DNA from: Diatrype stigma
Taxonomy: Eukaryota > Ascomycota > Sordariomycetes > Xylariales > Diatrypaceae
Length of the DNA: 64,000 nucleotides
Direction of reading: 5' to 3'
NCBI GenBank assembly: GCA_022225965.2
Contig: JAKJXP020000058.1
Coordinates: 228,504-292,503, forward strand
Both the position numbers and the translations under genes were made by a program. This document shows, piece after piece, positions 1 to 11,302 of the stretch (its first letter is position 1; each line of letters begins with the position of its first letter). The notes beneath the pieces are model-generated. The model was not told the origin of the DNA. It saw only the letters and a program-made list of their open reading frames with translations, and did not search any database.

Positions 1-1
1 A

Positions 2-1297
2 GTACTGTTTTTAGACCCTAGCGAAGAGGCGATGCTCAAGCGGTTAGAACAGCGCAAAGTGCCCATATTGAAAGTCAACGTACGGGAAAAGAAAAAGAAG
101 ACCATCCAGGACCAGATTCAAGACATGTGCTTCAAGGACCCGAACCTGAAATACCTCGCGCAGAAAGCCTTCACGAGCTACGTCCGGTCCGTGCACCTCC
201 AGAAGGACAAGGAGATCTTCGACCTCAGCAAGCTGGATCTGGACGAGTACGCGGCGAGCCTCGGGCTTCCCGGAACCCCGCAGATCAAGTTCCAGAAGGG
301 CGAGGACGCGAAGAAGCGGAAGAACGCGCCGAGGGCGGCGCTCTCGAGCGACTCGGAGTCCGAGTTCGACGAGAACGGCAACCAGAAGAAGCGCAGGAAG
401 AAGGGAGAGGTGCGGACCAAGTACGACCGCATGTTCGAGCGCGTGAACCAGGACGTCCTCACGAGCCACTACACCAATATGGTTGGCGATGGCGAAAAAG
501 ACAACGAAGACGACGACGACGACTTCCTGTCAGTGAAGCGCATTATCAAAGTCGACGACGGCACGGGCCAGCCCGAGCTCTCGGCCGCCGAGTTCACGAC
601 GCCGCAGCTGGCGCCGGGGACCAAGATCATCACGGGGCTGGGCGGGGACCAGCCGCTGGTGGTGGACTCGAAGCGGCGCGAGAAGCTGCTCAAGTCGAAG
701 AAGGCGCTCCTCAAGTTCAAGGGCAGGGGCGAGAAGGTCGTGTTCGACGACGACGGCGTCGCCCACCACCCCTACCGCATCAAGGACGAGGCCGAGTTCC
801 GCCGCGAGGGCGGCGACGCCGAGGCGCAGCGCCGCGCCTTCGTCGAGGCCGAGGCCGCCCGCGTCCGCGACGACGACGTGGAGGACAAGCAGCGCGCGAA
901 GGATCGCATCCGCGAGAAGAGGGAGAGGAGGAAGCAGAGGGAGAAGGAGGAGGCCGAGGGCGGTGTTGGTACGGTGGCTACCTTGGGCCCGAGAGGGGCC
1001 GAGGACGGGGACGAGGATCCCCTGGCGTTGTTGGCTTCGCTGCCCATTGCGGGTGGGGATAGGAGTGAAGATGATGATGATGATGATGGAGATAGAGAGG
1101 GGCGGGAAGAAGAGACGCGGCCGAGGAAGAAGGCGAAGAAGTGGTTCGAGACGGGCAGCGATGACGATGACGAAGGGGGCGGTAGCAAGAGCAAGGATAA
1201 GAAGAAGGGCAAGGGCAGGAAGGTCATCGAGGTTGCGGGCGAACCGGATACCCTAGAGGATCTTGAGGCGTTGGCTACTGGGCTGCTGGATGATTGA
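2..1297 (+). CDS. dbp4: ATP-dependent RNA helicase Dbp4 (DDX10/Hca4 family), C-terminal part
   Basis: The gene enters from the left edge: the frame is open from base 2 (VLFLDPSEEA) into the methionine at 32, so that methionine is internal. Visible are about 431 residues: the end of helicase domain 2, the conserved tail (KDPNLKYLAQKAFTSYVRS, then IFDLSKLDLDEYAASLGLP), then an acidic/lysine-rich disordered tail with DDDDDFLSVKRI, a feature of Dbp4/DDX10. The family works in the nucleolus on the 90S pre-ribosome, helping release U14 snoRNA and mature 18S rRNA (known for the yeast protein, not shown here). The DEAD-box motifs lie outside the window. No intron is seen in this part. Overlapping frames at 44-469 (-) and 127-1062 (+) are shadows produced by high GC. 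Confidence 0.95.
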   Translation, partial: VLFLDPSEEAMLKRLEQRKVPILKVNVREKKKKTIQDQIQDMCFKDPNLKYLAQKAFTSYVRSVHLQKDKEIFDLSKLDLDEYAASLGLPGTPQIKFQKGEDAKKRKNAPRAALSSDSESEFDENGNQKKRRKKGEVRTKYDRMFERVNQDVLTSHYTNMVGDGEKDNEDDDDDFLSVKRIIKVDDGTGQPELSAAEFTTPQLAPGTKIITGLGGDQPLVVDSKRREKLLKSKKALLKFKGRGEKVVFDDDGVAHHPYRIKDEAEFRREGGDAEAQRRAFVEAEAARVRDDDVEDKQRAKDRIREKRERRKQREKEEAEGGVGTVATLGPRGAEDGDEDPLALLASLPIAGGDRSEDDDDDDGDREGREEETRPRKKAKKWFETGSDDDDEGGGSKSKDKKKGKGRKVIEVAGEPDTLEDLEALATGLLDD

Positions 1298-2434
1298 TTG
1301 GGTCGGGGCATTGTTTTAACGACCGTATAAACCATATCAAGATCGTGTATCTCCCCGTCTATCGTCCTGTCATAGGTGATATGCGGAATTCAAAGGAGAA
1401 CATCGTAATATTCCGCCGGCTATTTCTTCACAGCATCACTTTCACATAAGAATTCAGGGGCTGTTTTTGGTTGCCCATTTGGTACTAACTAGGTAAGTAC
1501 TTGGTAAACTCCGCGGAGCTTTAAGTACGTCGCTACATCTCGTGAACGCAGCACAACCGAAATCCGACACTACATAGCTACTAAAGGGGATATACCAATA
1601 CTAGAACTATCCCGATGCTATCATCAGATATCCTGTTAAGCCTCGGGTTATGTATGATCAATCAAATACATTGCAGACCATCATCATCGTATAGGGACTT
1701 CACTCCAGGTCGCTGCTCAGGGGCCGGACCAGAAACACCCCGCCGACAGTATTGTACCTATTAACTATTGCCTAACTAGGTATACAGCTACAATAGAAAA
1801 GCCGAGGGTCGGTTAGTTCGATTGTCTGTCTGATGTCAATTCAACCCCGCCATCTGTTAGATTCCGATCCCGACCCCGAGTATGGGTTTTATACGAATAC
1901 TTCGTGTACAGTCATTTGCCATTATTTCCATCGTTGTTGATTACGTACCTTGACGACGGCCATCCTAGACTAGAGCTGAATCGATGCATGTAAGAACTGT
2001 GTAACTAACCTGCTAACATCCAACCCTTCGGCCGGAACTGTGTTTGTGATTCGCACATCTGTCCCTTTCTCATATATATTGTATTGATTTATATTATACC
2101 TACGAAGATACACCATAAGCGCAGCGCAGCCTTTTGCTCTCCATCTTCGTCTTTCTTTCCAGTTCTGTTCGATTGATGACCGGTGACTAAAGGGCTGACC
2201 CCACCTCCCTCCACCACCCCGCGATCGATTCCTTAACATTAACTGTGCCAATCACTGTATTGTACCACGGCACCAGGGGTCCAGGAAGATCCCAACTACA
2301 GCAGTACGGGTTGCTACCTTAAGTAATATCTCATTCTCATGGCTTAAAGCGACATCCAACGAACCGGTCCCTATTCCTTATATCAATACTCACTCTCTCA
2401 TCTGTGGGTGGCATAACACCATAACCACACCAAT
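1298..2434. other. Intergenic region between dbp4 and FAD synthetase
   Basis: About 1.1 kb of roughly 45 percent GC DNA. I see no ORF with coding character. The last 100 bp before the next ATG are rich in CA/CT, as in many fungal promoters. Nothing else recognised. Confidence 0.6.
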
Positions 2435-3832
2435 ATGTCCGAAGTATCGGCAGGACCTGCTGCCGCTGCTGCTGCCGCTGCAGTCAAAGACGTCGCCCAT
2501 CCCGTTGTCGGGACCCCCGATAATGCCGAGACAATCAATGGTCATGTAAACGGCGCCGCCGCTAAAGCCGGGGATCTAGAAATGCTGTGTCGCGACCTCG
2601 AGCGCCAGGTGGACGGGTTCCTCAACCGACGGATCGACGACAACAACGTCCTCCGCTCAACGCAAGAGCAGGTCCGGGTCGCGAGGGGCGTGATCGATGA
2701 GGCGCTAAGGCGGTACAGGTATGTATGGTACTAACTGTTCATCATACAATTATCCTCGCCAACAGTAACTAACAAGCAACGTTTGATCAGACCCGAAGAA
2801 CTATCGCTTTCGTACAATGGCGGGAAAGACTGCCTCGTCCTGCTTATCCTCATCCTCGCCTCATTACCATCCCATTTCCCGCCTTCGACCTCTACCAGCG
2901 ACCCTAGTCCCGGAGACACAACTACAACCACAACCTCAACCTCAACCACATCGTCACAACCACCGTCCTCCACCCCCGAGCTCTCCTCTACGAAAGCAAC
3001 TCCCACGCCTACGACAACAGCGACAACAACAACACCACCACCACCACCATCCTCCTCCTCCCCCTCCTTCCCGACCTCCTTCCAAGCGCTCTACATCCGC
3101 CCGCCCTCACCCTTCCCCGAAGTCGACGACTTCGTCGCGGAGACGACGGCGCGCTACCACCTGGACCTAGCGACGAGCGACAAGCCCATGAAGGCGGCGC
3201 TGACGGAGTACCTGTCATCATCATCAGAGGGGGGGAAGGAGCAGGAGCCGCGGGGCCGGGGACGAGGACGGGGGCGGGGCGTGCGCGCCGTCTTCGTGGG
3301 CACGCGGCGCACCGATCCGCACGGCGCCCTGCTGACGCACTTCGACGAGACGGATCGCGACTGGCCGCGCTTCATGCGCGTGCATCCCGTCATCGACTGG
3401 CATTACCGGGAGGTTTGGGGGGTGAGTCTTCTTTCTTTTTTTCTTTCCTTTCTTTTCCCGGCCCACGCAGGACGAGGCTTGGCTATATAAAGATAGATAG
3501 AAAAAAGGCGAGGGGAGTAGGGCAGGAAAGGACGGAGATGTGAAGAGAAGGGCTAACCATATACGTTTCTGCTGCAGTTCATCCGCGCCCTGGACATCCC
3601 GTACTGCCCGCTCTACGATAAAGGGTACACGTCGCTCGGCGGCACCGACGACACGCACCCGAACCCGGCGCTGCTGCTGAGGAGTAATAACAGCAGTGGG
3701 AGCGGCGAAGAAAAGGGGGCGGAGAAGAGTGGAGAGGGGGGTGAAAATGGGAGCGGGAAAGCAGATCGTAGGTTCAGGCCTGCATACGAGTTGATGGAGG
3801 ATGAGGAGGAGAGACTGGGGAGGGATCGGTAA
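2435..3832 (+). CDS. fad1: FAD synthetase (FMN adenylyltransferase, PAPS-reductase fold)
   Basis: Three exons: 2435-2718, 2791-3421 and 3578-3832; both introns have GT-AG ends, with a CTAAC branch motif in the first. The joined frame gives 389 residues. It adenylates FMN with ATP to make FAD in the cytosol. Evidence: the ATP-pyrophosphatase P-loop SYNGGKDC at about 102-109 (most homologues have SYNGGKDS), the VGTRRTDPHGALL segment, and FIRALDIPYCPLYDKGYTSLG in exon 3, a near-diagnostic stretch of eukaryotic Fad1. An alanine-rich N-terminus precedes the domain. Odd points: a Ser/Thr/Pro-rich insertion of about 70 residues (roughly 120-195) just after the P-loop helix, an arginine/glycine run before VRAVFVGTRR, and a Gly/Ser/Glu-rich stretch near the C-terminus, all absent from yeast Fad1. 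The low-complexity DNA could also hide an unrecognised intron. Confidence 0.9.
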
Positions 3833-4670
3833 CCTGGAGCAAGCGGTGTTGTTCGTGTGTTACAAACGGAGTTGCATTTCTGAACGGAAGAGTGCAGGAA
3901 GTAAATGCCCATTCTTTTCAGAGTTCAAAGTCCCTAGAAGATAGATATTTTTACAGCCGGGTTGGATCGTAATGGAATACCTCCCTAGAAGTCCCCGAAA
4001 CATACAAATTCTCTCATTATTAGGCACCGTCCGGGCGTTTAAAGTCTTAAAACAAACGAGAGGACAGCCTGGACAGGACAGGGTCTTTCTTGGAGTTGCA
4101 GATGCTGGGCAGATTAGTGTCTTAAGATGTCTTAAGAATAAACATGGTACCTCCATATTGCTTCGGGGGTAGATCTGCCATTGCAGACAGTCCTACGTCC
4201 AGAGTTCAGATTGACGATTGGTCGTAAATGATCGAATCCCTAATTGCGGCCCAATGTCGCATTTACAACGTTGCAAGCGGGGGCAAGGTAAGGTAGTAGC
4301 AAGCAGACAACCCAAGTCACCCTCAGAGACAGTTCAGCATGCACTTCATATATTGCTTATCGTATTCTATCCGACAAAACCCAGAGGGCTTCTCGCCTTT
4401 TTCATCTTATTCGAATCATTCTATCATCAATGTGTCTTGTCTACTTGGTTACACTGGAACTTGAATATCCAGGGAGGTTGGTAGATACCTAGATATCAAA
4501 CGTTTCCTCCTATGTTTCACAAAGATACCATCATCACACGCGAGCCTCGCCCGGTGCTGTGGGGGGAAACGTATATATACATCCATCATCACCAAACGAA
4601 AGGCCACCACCATCATTAACAGCATCATCAAGAAGCGGCGACAGCAGCACCCGCAGCACCTCGTACTACC
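3833..4670. other. Convergent intergenic region after FAD synthetase
   Basis: About 840 bp between the 3' ends of the FAD synthetase gene (+) and the GMC oxidoreductase gene (-). Only short, low-complexity open frames are present. Presumably it holds both 3' UTRs. Confidence 0.55.
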
Positions 4671-6427
4671 CTATAGACGAGCGCGCTCCTTAACAGTCTC
4701 CACCTCCTCGGCGATGATCTCCGCGGCGCGCTCGGCGATGCCCAGCACGGTGACCATGGGGTTGATGGTGGGGATGGTGGGGAAGACGCCGGCGTCGACG
4801 ATGCGCAGGTTCCGGAAGCCGCGGACGCGCAGCTTGGCGTCGACGACGGCCAGGTCGTCCTTGGCCGTGTCGCCCATGCGCGTGGTGCCGCACGGGTGGT
4901 AGACGGTGTGGGCGGCCTTGCGGGCGTAGTGGCTCAGCTCCTCGTCGGACTGGATCTTGGGCCCCGGCGCGATCTCCGCCTTGATCCAGTCCTTGAACGG
5001 CGCCTGCTGCGCCACCTTGCGCGCCGCCCGCATCCCGTACACCAGCGTCGCGGCGTCGTAGCCCTCCGGGTCCGTGAAGTAGCGGAAGTCGAGCGCCGGC
5101 TTGACGGCCGGGTCGGCCGACGTCAGGTACAGGCGGCCGCGCGACCGCGGCCGCGGGATGTTGGGCGTCATGCAGAAGGCGTAGCCGTCCTTGACCTCGG
5201 GGTAGCCCAGCCGCGTCGTGTTAAGCGTGAAGGGGATCTGGTAGCAGTGCATCATGACGTCGGCGATGTTGCCGTCCGAGATGCCCGCCGGGTTCGCCTT
5301 GGACTTCTTGGCGCCCGCGCCCGCCGGCTCGCGCCGCAGGAAGATGCCCGCGTCCGAGTCCATCGTCGTCTGGTTCTCCGGCACCGGCCGGTTCAGCTCC
5401 CACATGATGATGCTCTCCGGGTGGTCCTGCAGGTTCTCGCCCACGCCCGGCACGTCGCGCACCACGGGGATGCCGAGCGACGACAGCTGCTCCTTGGGGC
5501 CGATGCCCGACAGCAGCAGCAGGCGCGGCGTGTCGACCGCGCCCGCCGCGAGGATCGTCTCGGTCTTCGCCTTGACGGTGCGCGCGGACCCGTCCTGCAG
5601 CTTGACGTCGACGCCGGTGACGGAATCGCCCTCGGCGTGGATCTTGGACACCCAGGCGTTGGTGAGCACGGTCAGGTTGGGGCGCTTCTCGTCGCCGCGG
5701 AGGATGGGGTGGATGTAGGCGACCGAGGCGGAGGACCGGCGGCCGTCGTCGGGGTTGTAGCTGACGGAGAAGAAGCCGACGCCCTGGGTCAGGGCGCCCT
5801 CGGCCTGGATGTGGCGGTTGAAGTCGTGCAGCACGGGGATGTCCAGCGCGGCGCTGCACGAGTCGACCCAGTCCTGGCAGATCTGGTTGCGGTGGCGCGC
5901 GTGCACCGGCTGGATCGTGTTCTTCAGCCGCATCAGCACCCGCATGAACATCGGGAACGTCCAGCCCTCGGCCCCGAGCGACTGCCACACGTTCAGGTCG
6001 TACTCGAACGGCTTGAACGAGATCAGCGTGTTGTGCGACGAGCAGCCGCCCAGCACCTTGGCCCGCGAGTGCCGGATGTACGAGTTGCCTGTTGGGGGAC
6101 AAAAGCACGGTCAGTTAGTTAGGCAGTTAGTTAGGCAGGCAAGCAGGCAAGCTATCATTTATGTTCTATTAAGTCTTTCTTACCCATCGGCTGTTCGGTC
6201 GTGCCGTAGTCGTAGTCCAGCTCGCCGCCGAGCAGCTTCAGCCACTCCCGCAGGTTGAGCACGCGGTCGTCCTGGTAGTCGCTAGGGCCGGCCTCGATCA
6301 GGAGCACGTTCTTGTGCGGCAGGTACTCGGACAGCCTCGCGGCGAGGACGCAGCCGGCCGTGCCTCCGCCGATGATGACATAGTCGTACTTGCCGACGTC
6401 GGAGACTGGGAGCTGGTTGGTCGTCAT
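4671..6427 (-). CDS. Choline-oxidase-like GMC flavoprotein oxidoreductase
   Basis: Two exons on the minus strand: 6427-6184 and 6088-4671, with a 94 bp GT-AG intron; 553 residues. The start at 6427 is preferred over an upstream in-frame ATG at 6487 because the FAD fold begins just after it. Seen: Rossmann box [18 protein letters not shown] near residues 17-34, GGCSSHN at about 95-101 whose His100 matches the flavin-linked histidine of choline oxidase, [18 protein letters not shown], a MMHCYQIPF segment, and the catalytic pair His479 ([10 protein letters not shown]) and Asn524 (NPMVTV). These elements and their order match bacterial CodA more closely than glucose or aryl-alcohol oxidases. Predicted reaction: choline to betaine aldehyde (possibly on to betaine) with O2. 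A BetB-type dehydrogenase lies about 3.4 kb away, read in the opposite direction, which supports the assignment. Substrate is inferred. Confidence 0.85.
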
Positions 6428-6864
6428 TTTTACTCTATGGATTTGGCTACCGGAGCCGAGACGGGACGGGACGGTACGGTGCGGCACGGAGGACGGGGTT
6501 GTAAGCTATAGCAGGGGAGGCAAATGGGATTGAGAAAGCGAGATATTGTGTATATATAGAAAGAAAGCACGCGATTTCCAAAATTCGCTCAAGGGGAGAA
6601 AGCGAAGAGGTGATGTGATGATCTGTGTCTGTCTGTCTAACTATATGTTATAGGTTTATAGGTTGTAGATAGGGCAAACTACTGGAGATCGTACCACCAA
6701 GAATGGGCGGGAAGATCAGCAACACGCTCTGGCACGGACGGCACTTCGAAAATATCTTTCCTCTATCTCGTTTCGCGCTTCGGAGATGATAACGTTTGGG
6801 AGCAACAGCGCAACCTCGAGGCTAGACTATTTAGCTATCTCTTAGCAGCTTACTACCGACCTAG

Positions 6865-7741
6865 GTACAAATCGGGTGTACTAAGTATCCGAACAGCAAA
6901 TCTTAGCTATATAACTAACTAATAACTTAAATAACTTAATAACCACATTTACTTAAGATGTAAAAATTAGATATAAGGTAAATTTATATATACGAAATAT
7001 AATACTGGTTTTAAAAATACTTATTTCGTTATATTTATATTAATATTAAGTAATTTAAATATATACGAATTTTTATTATAAATATATATATAAATTATTT
7101 CTTATATAAAAATGCTAAAACGCTAATGCTTATTTATAGTAAAACTGTATTTAATGAATTATATAATAAAATTAAATCCAAGTTTATTCGAATTTTATTA
7201 CGCTTTTTAAAGTTCGTTTAAAATTAAGATATAATATTTTGCATCTTCGCGAAATTTATACCTTTTTAAAAGATATTTTATATATAAGTACATTTCATTG
7301 CTATAAGCATATATATAAAGTTTTACCTTAATCGGATAAGTTTTAAAAGAGTTATATAAATAATTTTCATATAAAGTATTATAAACCTTTACTTTTTAAA
7401 AAATCATTTAAAAATAAAATAAGCTAATAATAACTTCGTTCTTTTAATATTACATAAATCTTTATATAAAGAATATAACGAAAGATACTTCTTGGTTTTA
7501 AAGATTTATTTACCTATATGGTTTATATATATAAAATCGTTAATAAAAATTTTAAATTTTAAAGTTAAATATATCATATAAAGCATTAAAGAAATGAAAA
7601 AACTTTATGCTTATATAAATCCTTATATCGAAAATTATATACCGTAAGAGTTTTGGGTCATATTATGTAAGCGTGGTTGTATTATTAAATAATTTGCGAA
7701 AATAAGAGCCTGTTCGGATACTTAGTACACCCGATTTGTAC
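6865..7741. mobile_element. AT-rich terminal-inverted-repeat element, RIP-degraded (Tc1/mariner-like or MITE)
   Basis: Two perfect 32 bp inverted arms at 6865-6896 and 7710-7741 enclose about 810 bp of extremely AT-rich DNA. The arms begin GTACAAATCGGGTG. A TA dinucleotide at 6866-6867 and 7739-7740 would be the target duplication if the element proper is 6868-7738, as for Tc1/mariner elements. The interior is mostly TpA with a few surviving CpG and almost no CpA/TpG, as expected after RIP. No transposase frame survives. It is either a non-autonomous element or an internally deleted copy. It sits between the choline-oxidase-like and betaine aldehyde dehydrogenase genes. Confidence 0.8.
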
Positions 7742-9105
7742 ATGTTCTCTAACTGTGTAAGCTACTGTATCTTGGCTACGTAAGTAGGTACCATCTACGG
7801 CCGTTTACGTACAGGTCGAGGGTTCAGGGTCTGCGCCAAGCTGCAGAAGAGAGTGAGAGAGTGATTAGTTAAAGCAGGAACGCTGCCGTATTCCAATAAC
7901 TAACAAAACTCGTCTCAGGCGTCCCACCATCGACAAGAGGAAACTGACTCCGCCAAACAGACTAAGGAACGCCTATCGTCGAATCAGAGCTGCTCGCCCA
8001 CACTTCGGCACGGGACTGTACAGCCGCCACGGCTGCAGCACGGTCATGCAAGGCGGCGGTGAGAATGACCTATCCTGGCCATCGTGAGCAACAATTGCCT
8101 ATCAGGGTTTCCCTCTCCTGTCTGTAGCCTCGACAACACCCTGACACCGCGTCGACCGCCTCTTTGCAGGCTGCTAAGGCACTGACTGTAGTTACGGACT
8201 GGTGCCAGGTCTGGCAAGCTGGGCAACCTTGAAGCTTGATGCTTGAAGCTTGAAGTTTAAAGCCGGGTGGGTAGTTGCATGAACTTGCATCGCCGACCAA
8301 CCGTTTTCTTTCTCTCTCTAACTACCCCGCATTATCCCGTCGATTACCAGCATGAAGTGTATCACCAAGTGCTCTGTCATTTCTGTCTCCTGTATGTAAG
8401 TACAACCTCCTGTATAACATCCTGTAACTTATAACCGCCCGTGTTGTACAGCACCTCCACGCCACCACACACACTACCAACTGCTAGTATAGGACTATAT
8501 ACCCGCCAAGTGCCTGCTATGCATACATGTAGTAACACATAGCACGATCGATCTTACGAGAATCTACACGACTACGGCTTCTGCGTGCATAACCTTGATA
8601 CCATACGCCATGCAACCATACATTGTATACATACATTGTACGTAGTTTGGTGCTATAGCGCTCCGTCCGTCCGTATACTAGTCAGTTTAGCGGGAAAGCT
8701 TGCCGGCGCCGTCGAAAGGTTGGGGCAAGAACTCCGCTTTTAGGACCGAAGTATTTCATGCCGTACTTTATGGGGTGAACGTTCGGAGGTTCAGAGGTTT
8801 CGTGCCACCTCACTTGGGACTGCCTACTAACACGTAGTGAAGGCCAATCACAAACTTTGCTATCAGCCTCTCAGCCCTTGTTTTCCCTACGGTCGGGGCC
8901 GGGAGCATCACGGGGGACATCAGGGTATCGACCGATAATAGGCAGCTTGCAGGTCAAATACATAGGTATGTATTGTATGTATGTATGTACGAGTTCCACT
9001 CTTACCCACGTCCCGGGACACTGTAGAGCATTACCCTATCATCTCTAAGGCAGCATTCTACAGTGCTACGGTAGTTGATTCCATTACATGAGATATGCAG
9101 GTATG
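7742..9105. other. Intergenic region, no gene seen
   Basis: About 1.4 kb of mixed composition with short TG/CA and GTAT-rich runs (for example 8962-8990). Open frames are short with no coding character on either strand. Confidence 0.5.
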
Positions 9106-9194
9106 TACGAAGGTAGCGGCCAAAAGTAAGTAGCCCTGGTCCCACTGTTTTTTGGTGCAGCAAGGGCTACTTACTTTTGGCCGCGACCTTCGTA
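9106..9194. repeat. 89 bp hairpin with 32 bp arms
   Basis: The left arm 9106-9137 is the reverse complement of 9163-9194 with a single mismatch (31/32), around a 25 bp loop. The arms contain GGCCAAAAGTAAGTAGCCC and its complement. It could be a foldback MITE, the closed-up remains of an inverted-repeat element, or a small-RNA precursor. No target duplication could be fixed. Confidence 0.8.
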
Positions 9195-9561
9195 TGCACG
9201 CGAATATAATAGTGCTCAGTTCCACACACAAACCGTAGCTGATAGGTTGGCTTTGGTCGGTCGGCGTTCGGCATTTTCTGCTTGGAACGTCTCGTCCCTT
9301 TCTCGCCATTATGGAGCTATACAGCTATACACGGTAGAGCTATACATACAGACATAATAAAGCTACAAAGTCAATCGCGATAACGTCACTAGTCCGTCCC
9401 TGCAGCCCTCACCTCAAACTTTCTGACCAATGCTTAGCAGCTTAGGTGTGTAACCATCAGTACGAAGTATCTTGGGTTCAACTCACTCACATCTGACTAG
9501 TCGCATCCAAGGTTCGTGAAAAGATAAGCACCCGGCTTACTCCGTAGTTCGTCTTATATGC

Positions 9562-9641
9562 CTATCAGGTTGACCCTATCTCTATCGTTTTTGTTGGTTC
9601 AAGGATAGGTAGGATAGGAAGGATACGATAGGATACGATAG
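9562..9641. promoter_or_regulatory. Cluster of GATA-factor-like sites upstream of the betaine aldehyde dehydrogenase
   Basis: Five matches to the fungal GATA consensus HGATAR lie 150-230 bp before the start codon: reverse-strand sites at 9562-9567, 9576-9581 and 9582-9587, and forward CGATAG at 9626-9631 and 9636-9641. The forward sites sit inside a short tandem array (GGATA-type then ACAGG-type units, about 9602-9666), so part of the density may be simple repeat. AreA-type nitrogen control of choline use would fit, but this is inference. Confidence 0.35.
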
Positions 9642-9787
9642 AACAGGACAGGACAGGACAGGACAGGCTAGGATATCTTGGAATACATGAGCAGGGGGAA
9701 CTTCCATCAGCAGTTCGCAAACTAGCGCTTACGTGTAGCTCCCGACATTTCCATTTCCACTTTCATCACAACACATCACATCACATC

Positions 9788-11302
9788 ATGGCCGAGCAGG
9801 ACCGCCACACCTTTTACGCGGGGAAGCCGCAGCCATCCCGGGATTCGCCCGGTCACATCGACAGCATCGACCCGTCGACCGCGACGCCGATGTGCCGGGT
9901 GCACACGTCGTCTCCGGCGGCCATCGAGGCGGCGGTGCAGTCGGCACAGGACGCGTTTCCGGCGTGGTCGAGCACCTCGCCGATCGAGCGCGCGCGGATC
10001 CTACAGAAAGCCGTCGCGCTGCTGCGGGAGCACAACGACGACATCGCGCGGGTCGAGACGCGCGACACGGGCAAGCCCTTCTCCGAGACGTCGGCCGTCG
10101 ACGTGGTCACGGGCGCCGACGTGCTCGAGTACTTCGCGGGGCTCGTGGCCGGCGGCGGCCTCAACGGCGAGACGCTCCGCCTGCGGCCCGCCGCCCACGT
10201 CTACACCACCAAGGAGCCGCTCGGCGTGTGTGCCGGCATCGGCGCCTGGAACTACCCCATCCAGATCGCGCTGTGGAAGTCGGCCCCCTGCCTGGCCGCC
10301 GGCAACTGCATGGTCTACAAGCCGAGCGAGTTCACGCCGCTGCACGCCGAGATCCTCGCCGGCCTGTACGCCGCCGCCGGCGTGCCCCCGGGCGTCTTCA
10401 ACGTCGTCTACGGCGGCGGCGACGTCGGCGCCCGGCTGACGGCCCACCCGGCCATCGCCAAGGTCAGCTTCACGGGGCAGGTCAGCACGGGCAAGAAGGT
10501 CGCCGCCGCCGCCGCGGGCGGCATGAAGTACGTCACCATGGAGCTCGGCGGCAAGAGCCCGCTGATCGTGCTGCCCGACGCGCCCGTCGACGCCGCCGCC
10601 GACGTCGCCATGATGGCCAACTTCTACAGCTCCGGCCAGGTCTGCACCAACGGGACGCGCGTCTTCGTGCCGCGCGCCTTGAAAGCCGCCTTCGAGGCCG
10701 CCGTGCTCGAGCGCGTGGCCCACGTCCGCCCGGGCCCCCTCCACGACCCCGCCACCAACTTCGGGCCCCTCAGCAGCGCCGCCCATCGCGACAAGGTCGT
10801 CGCGTACATCCGCCGCGGCCTCGAAGAGGACAGGGCGACGCTGCTGTGCGGCGGGGCGGACCCGGCGCCGCTCCTGCAGAGCCTGCCCGACGCCGCGCTG
10901 CGGCAGGGCTACTGGGTGCGGCCGACGGTGTTCACGGACTGCACGGACGCGATGGCGATCGTGCGGGAGGAGATCTTCGGGCCCGTCATGAGCATCCTGT
11001 ACTACGACGGCGGCGACGTCGACGAGGCGGTGCGCCGCGCCAACGCCACCGAGCTCGGGCTCGCGGCCGGCGTCGTCGGCCGCGACATCGACCGCTGCCA
11101 CACCGTCGTCGCCAAGCTCCAGGCCGGCATCACCTGGGTCAACACCTGGGGCGAGAGCCCCGCCGAGATGGCCGTCGGCGGCTGGAAGCAGAGCGGCGTC
11201 GGCGTCGAGAACGGCCGCCGCGGCCTCGAGGCCTGGGTCCGGAACAAGAGCACCCTGGTCGAGATGGGTGGGAGCGTGGGGAGCGTCTTTGCGAAGCTGT
11301 GA
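9788..11302 (+). CDS. Betaine aldehyde dehydrogenase (BetB-type, ALDH superfamily)
   Basis: Intronless, 504 residues, the usual ALDH length. It oxidises betaine aldehyde to glycine betaine with NAD(P)+. Seen: [18 protein letters not shown] with catalytic Asn155, KPSEFTPL cofactor site, [21 protein letters not shown] with general base Glu252, [13 protein letters not shown] with nucleophile Cys286, [11 protein letters not shown] and a [21 protein letters not shown] segment. [13 protein letters not shown] and [10 protein letters not shown] are shared almost word for word with bacterial BetB, which is why I favour betaine aldehyde over a generic ALDH. No peroxisomal SKL tail (it ends FAKL). It is transcribed away from the choline-oxidase-like gene, forming a likely choline to betaine pair used for osmoprotection or choline catabolism. 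The 506 aa minus-strand frame over it is a GC shadow. Confidence 0.92.
   Translation: MAEQDRHTFYAGKPQPSRDSPGHIDSIDPSTATPMCRVHTSSPAAIEAAVQSAQDAFPAWSSTSPIERARILQKAVALLREHNDDIARVETRDTGKPFSETSAVDVVTGADVLEYFAGLVAGGGLNGETLRLRPAAHVYTTKEPLGVCAGIGAWNYPIQIALWKSAPCLAAGNCMVYKPSEFTPLHAEILAGLYAAAGVPPGVFNVVYGGGDVGARLTAHPAIAKVSFTGQVSTGKKVAAAAAGGMKYVTMELGGKSPLIVLPDAPVDAAADVAMMANFYSSGQVCTNGTRVFVPRALKAAFEAAVLERVAHVRPGPLHDPATNFGPLSSAAHRDKVVAYIRRGLEEDRATLLCGGADPAPLLQSLPDAALRQGYWVRPTVFTDCTDAMAIVREEIFGPVMSILYYDGGDVDEAVRRANATELGLAAGVVGRDIDRCHTVVAKLQAGITWVNTWGESPAEMAVGGWKQSGVGVENGRRGLEAWVRNKSTLVEMGGSVGSVFAKL

Noticed and set aside
4896..6122. 408-codon plus-strand frame over the GMC gene
   Set aside because: Antisense shadow with Val/Arg/Ala-rich low complexity; the minus strand encodes a conserved enzyme.
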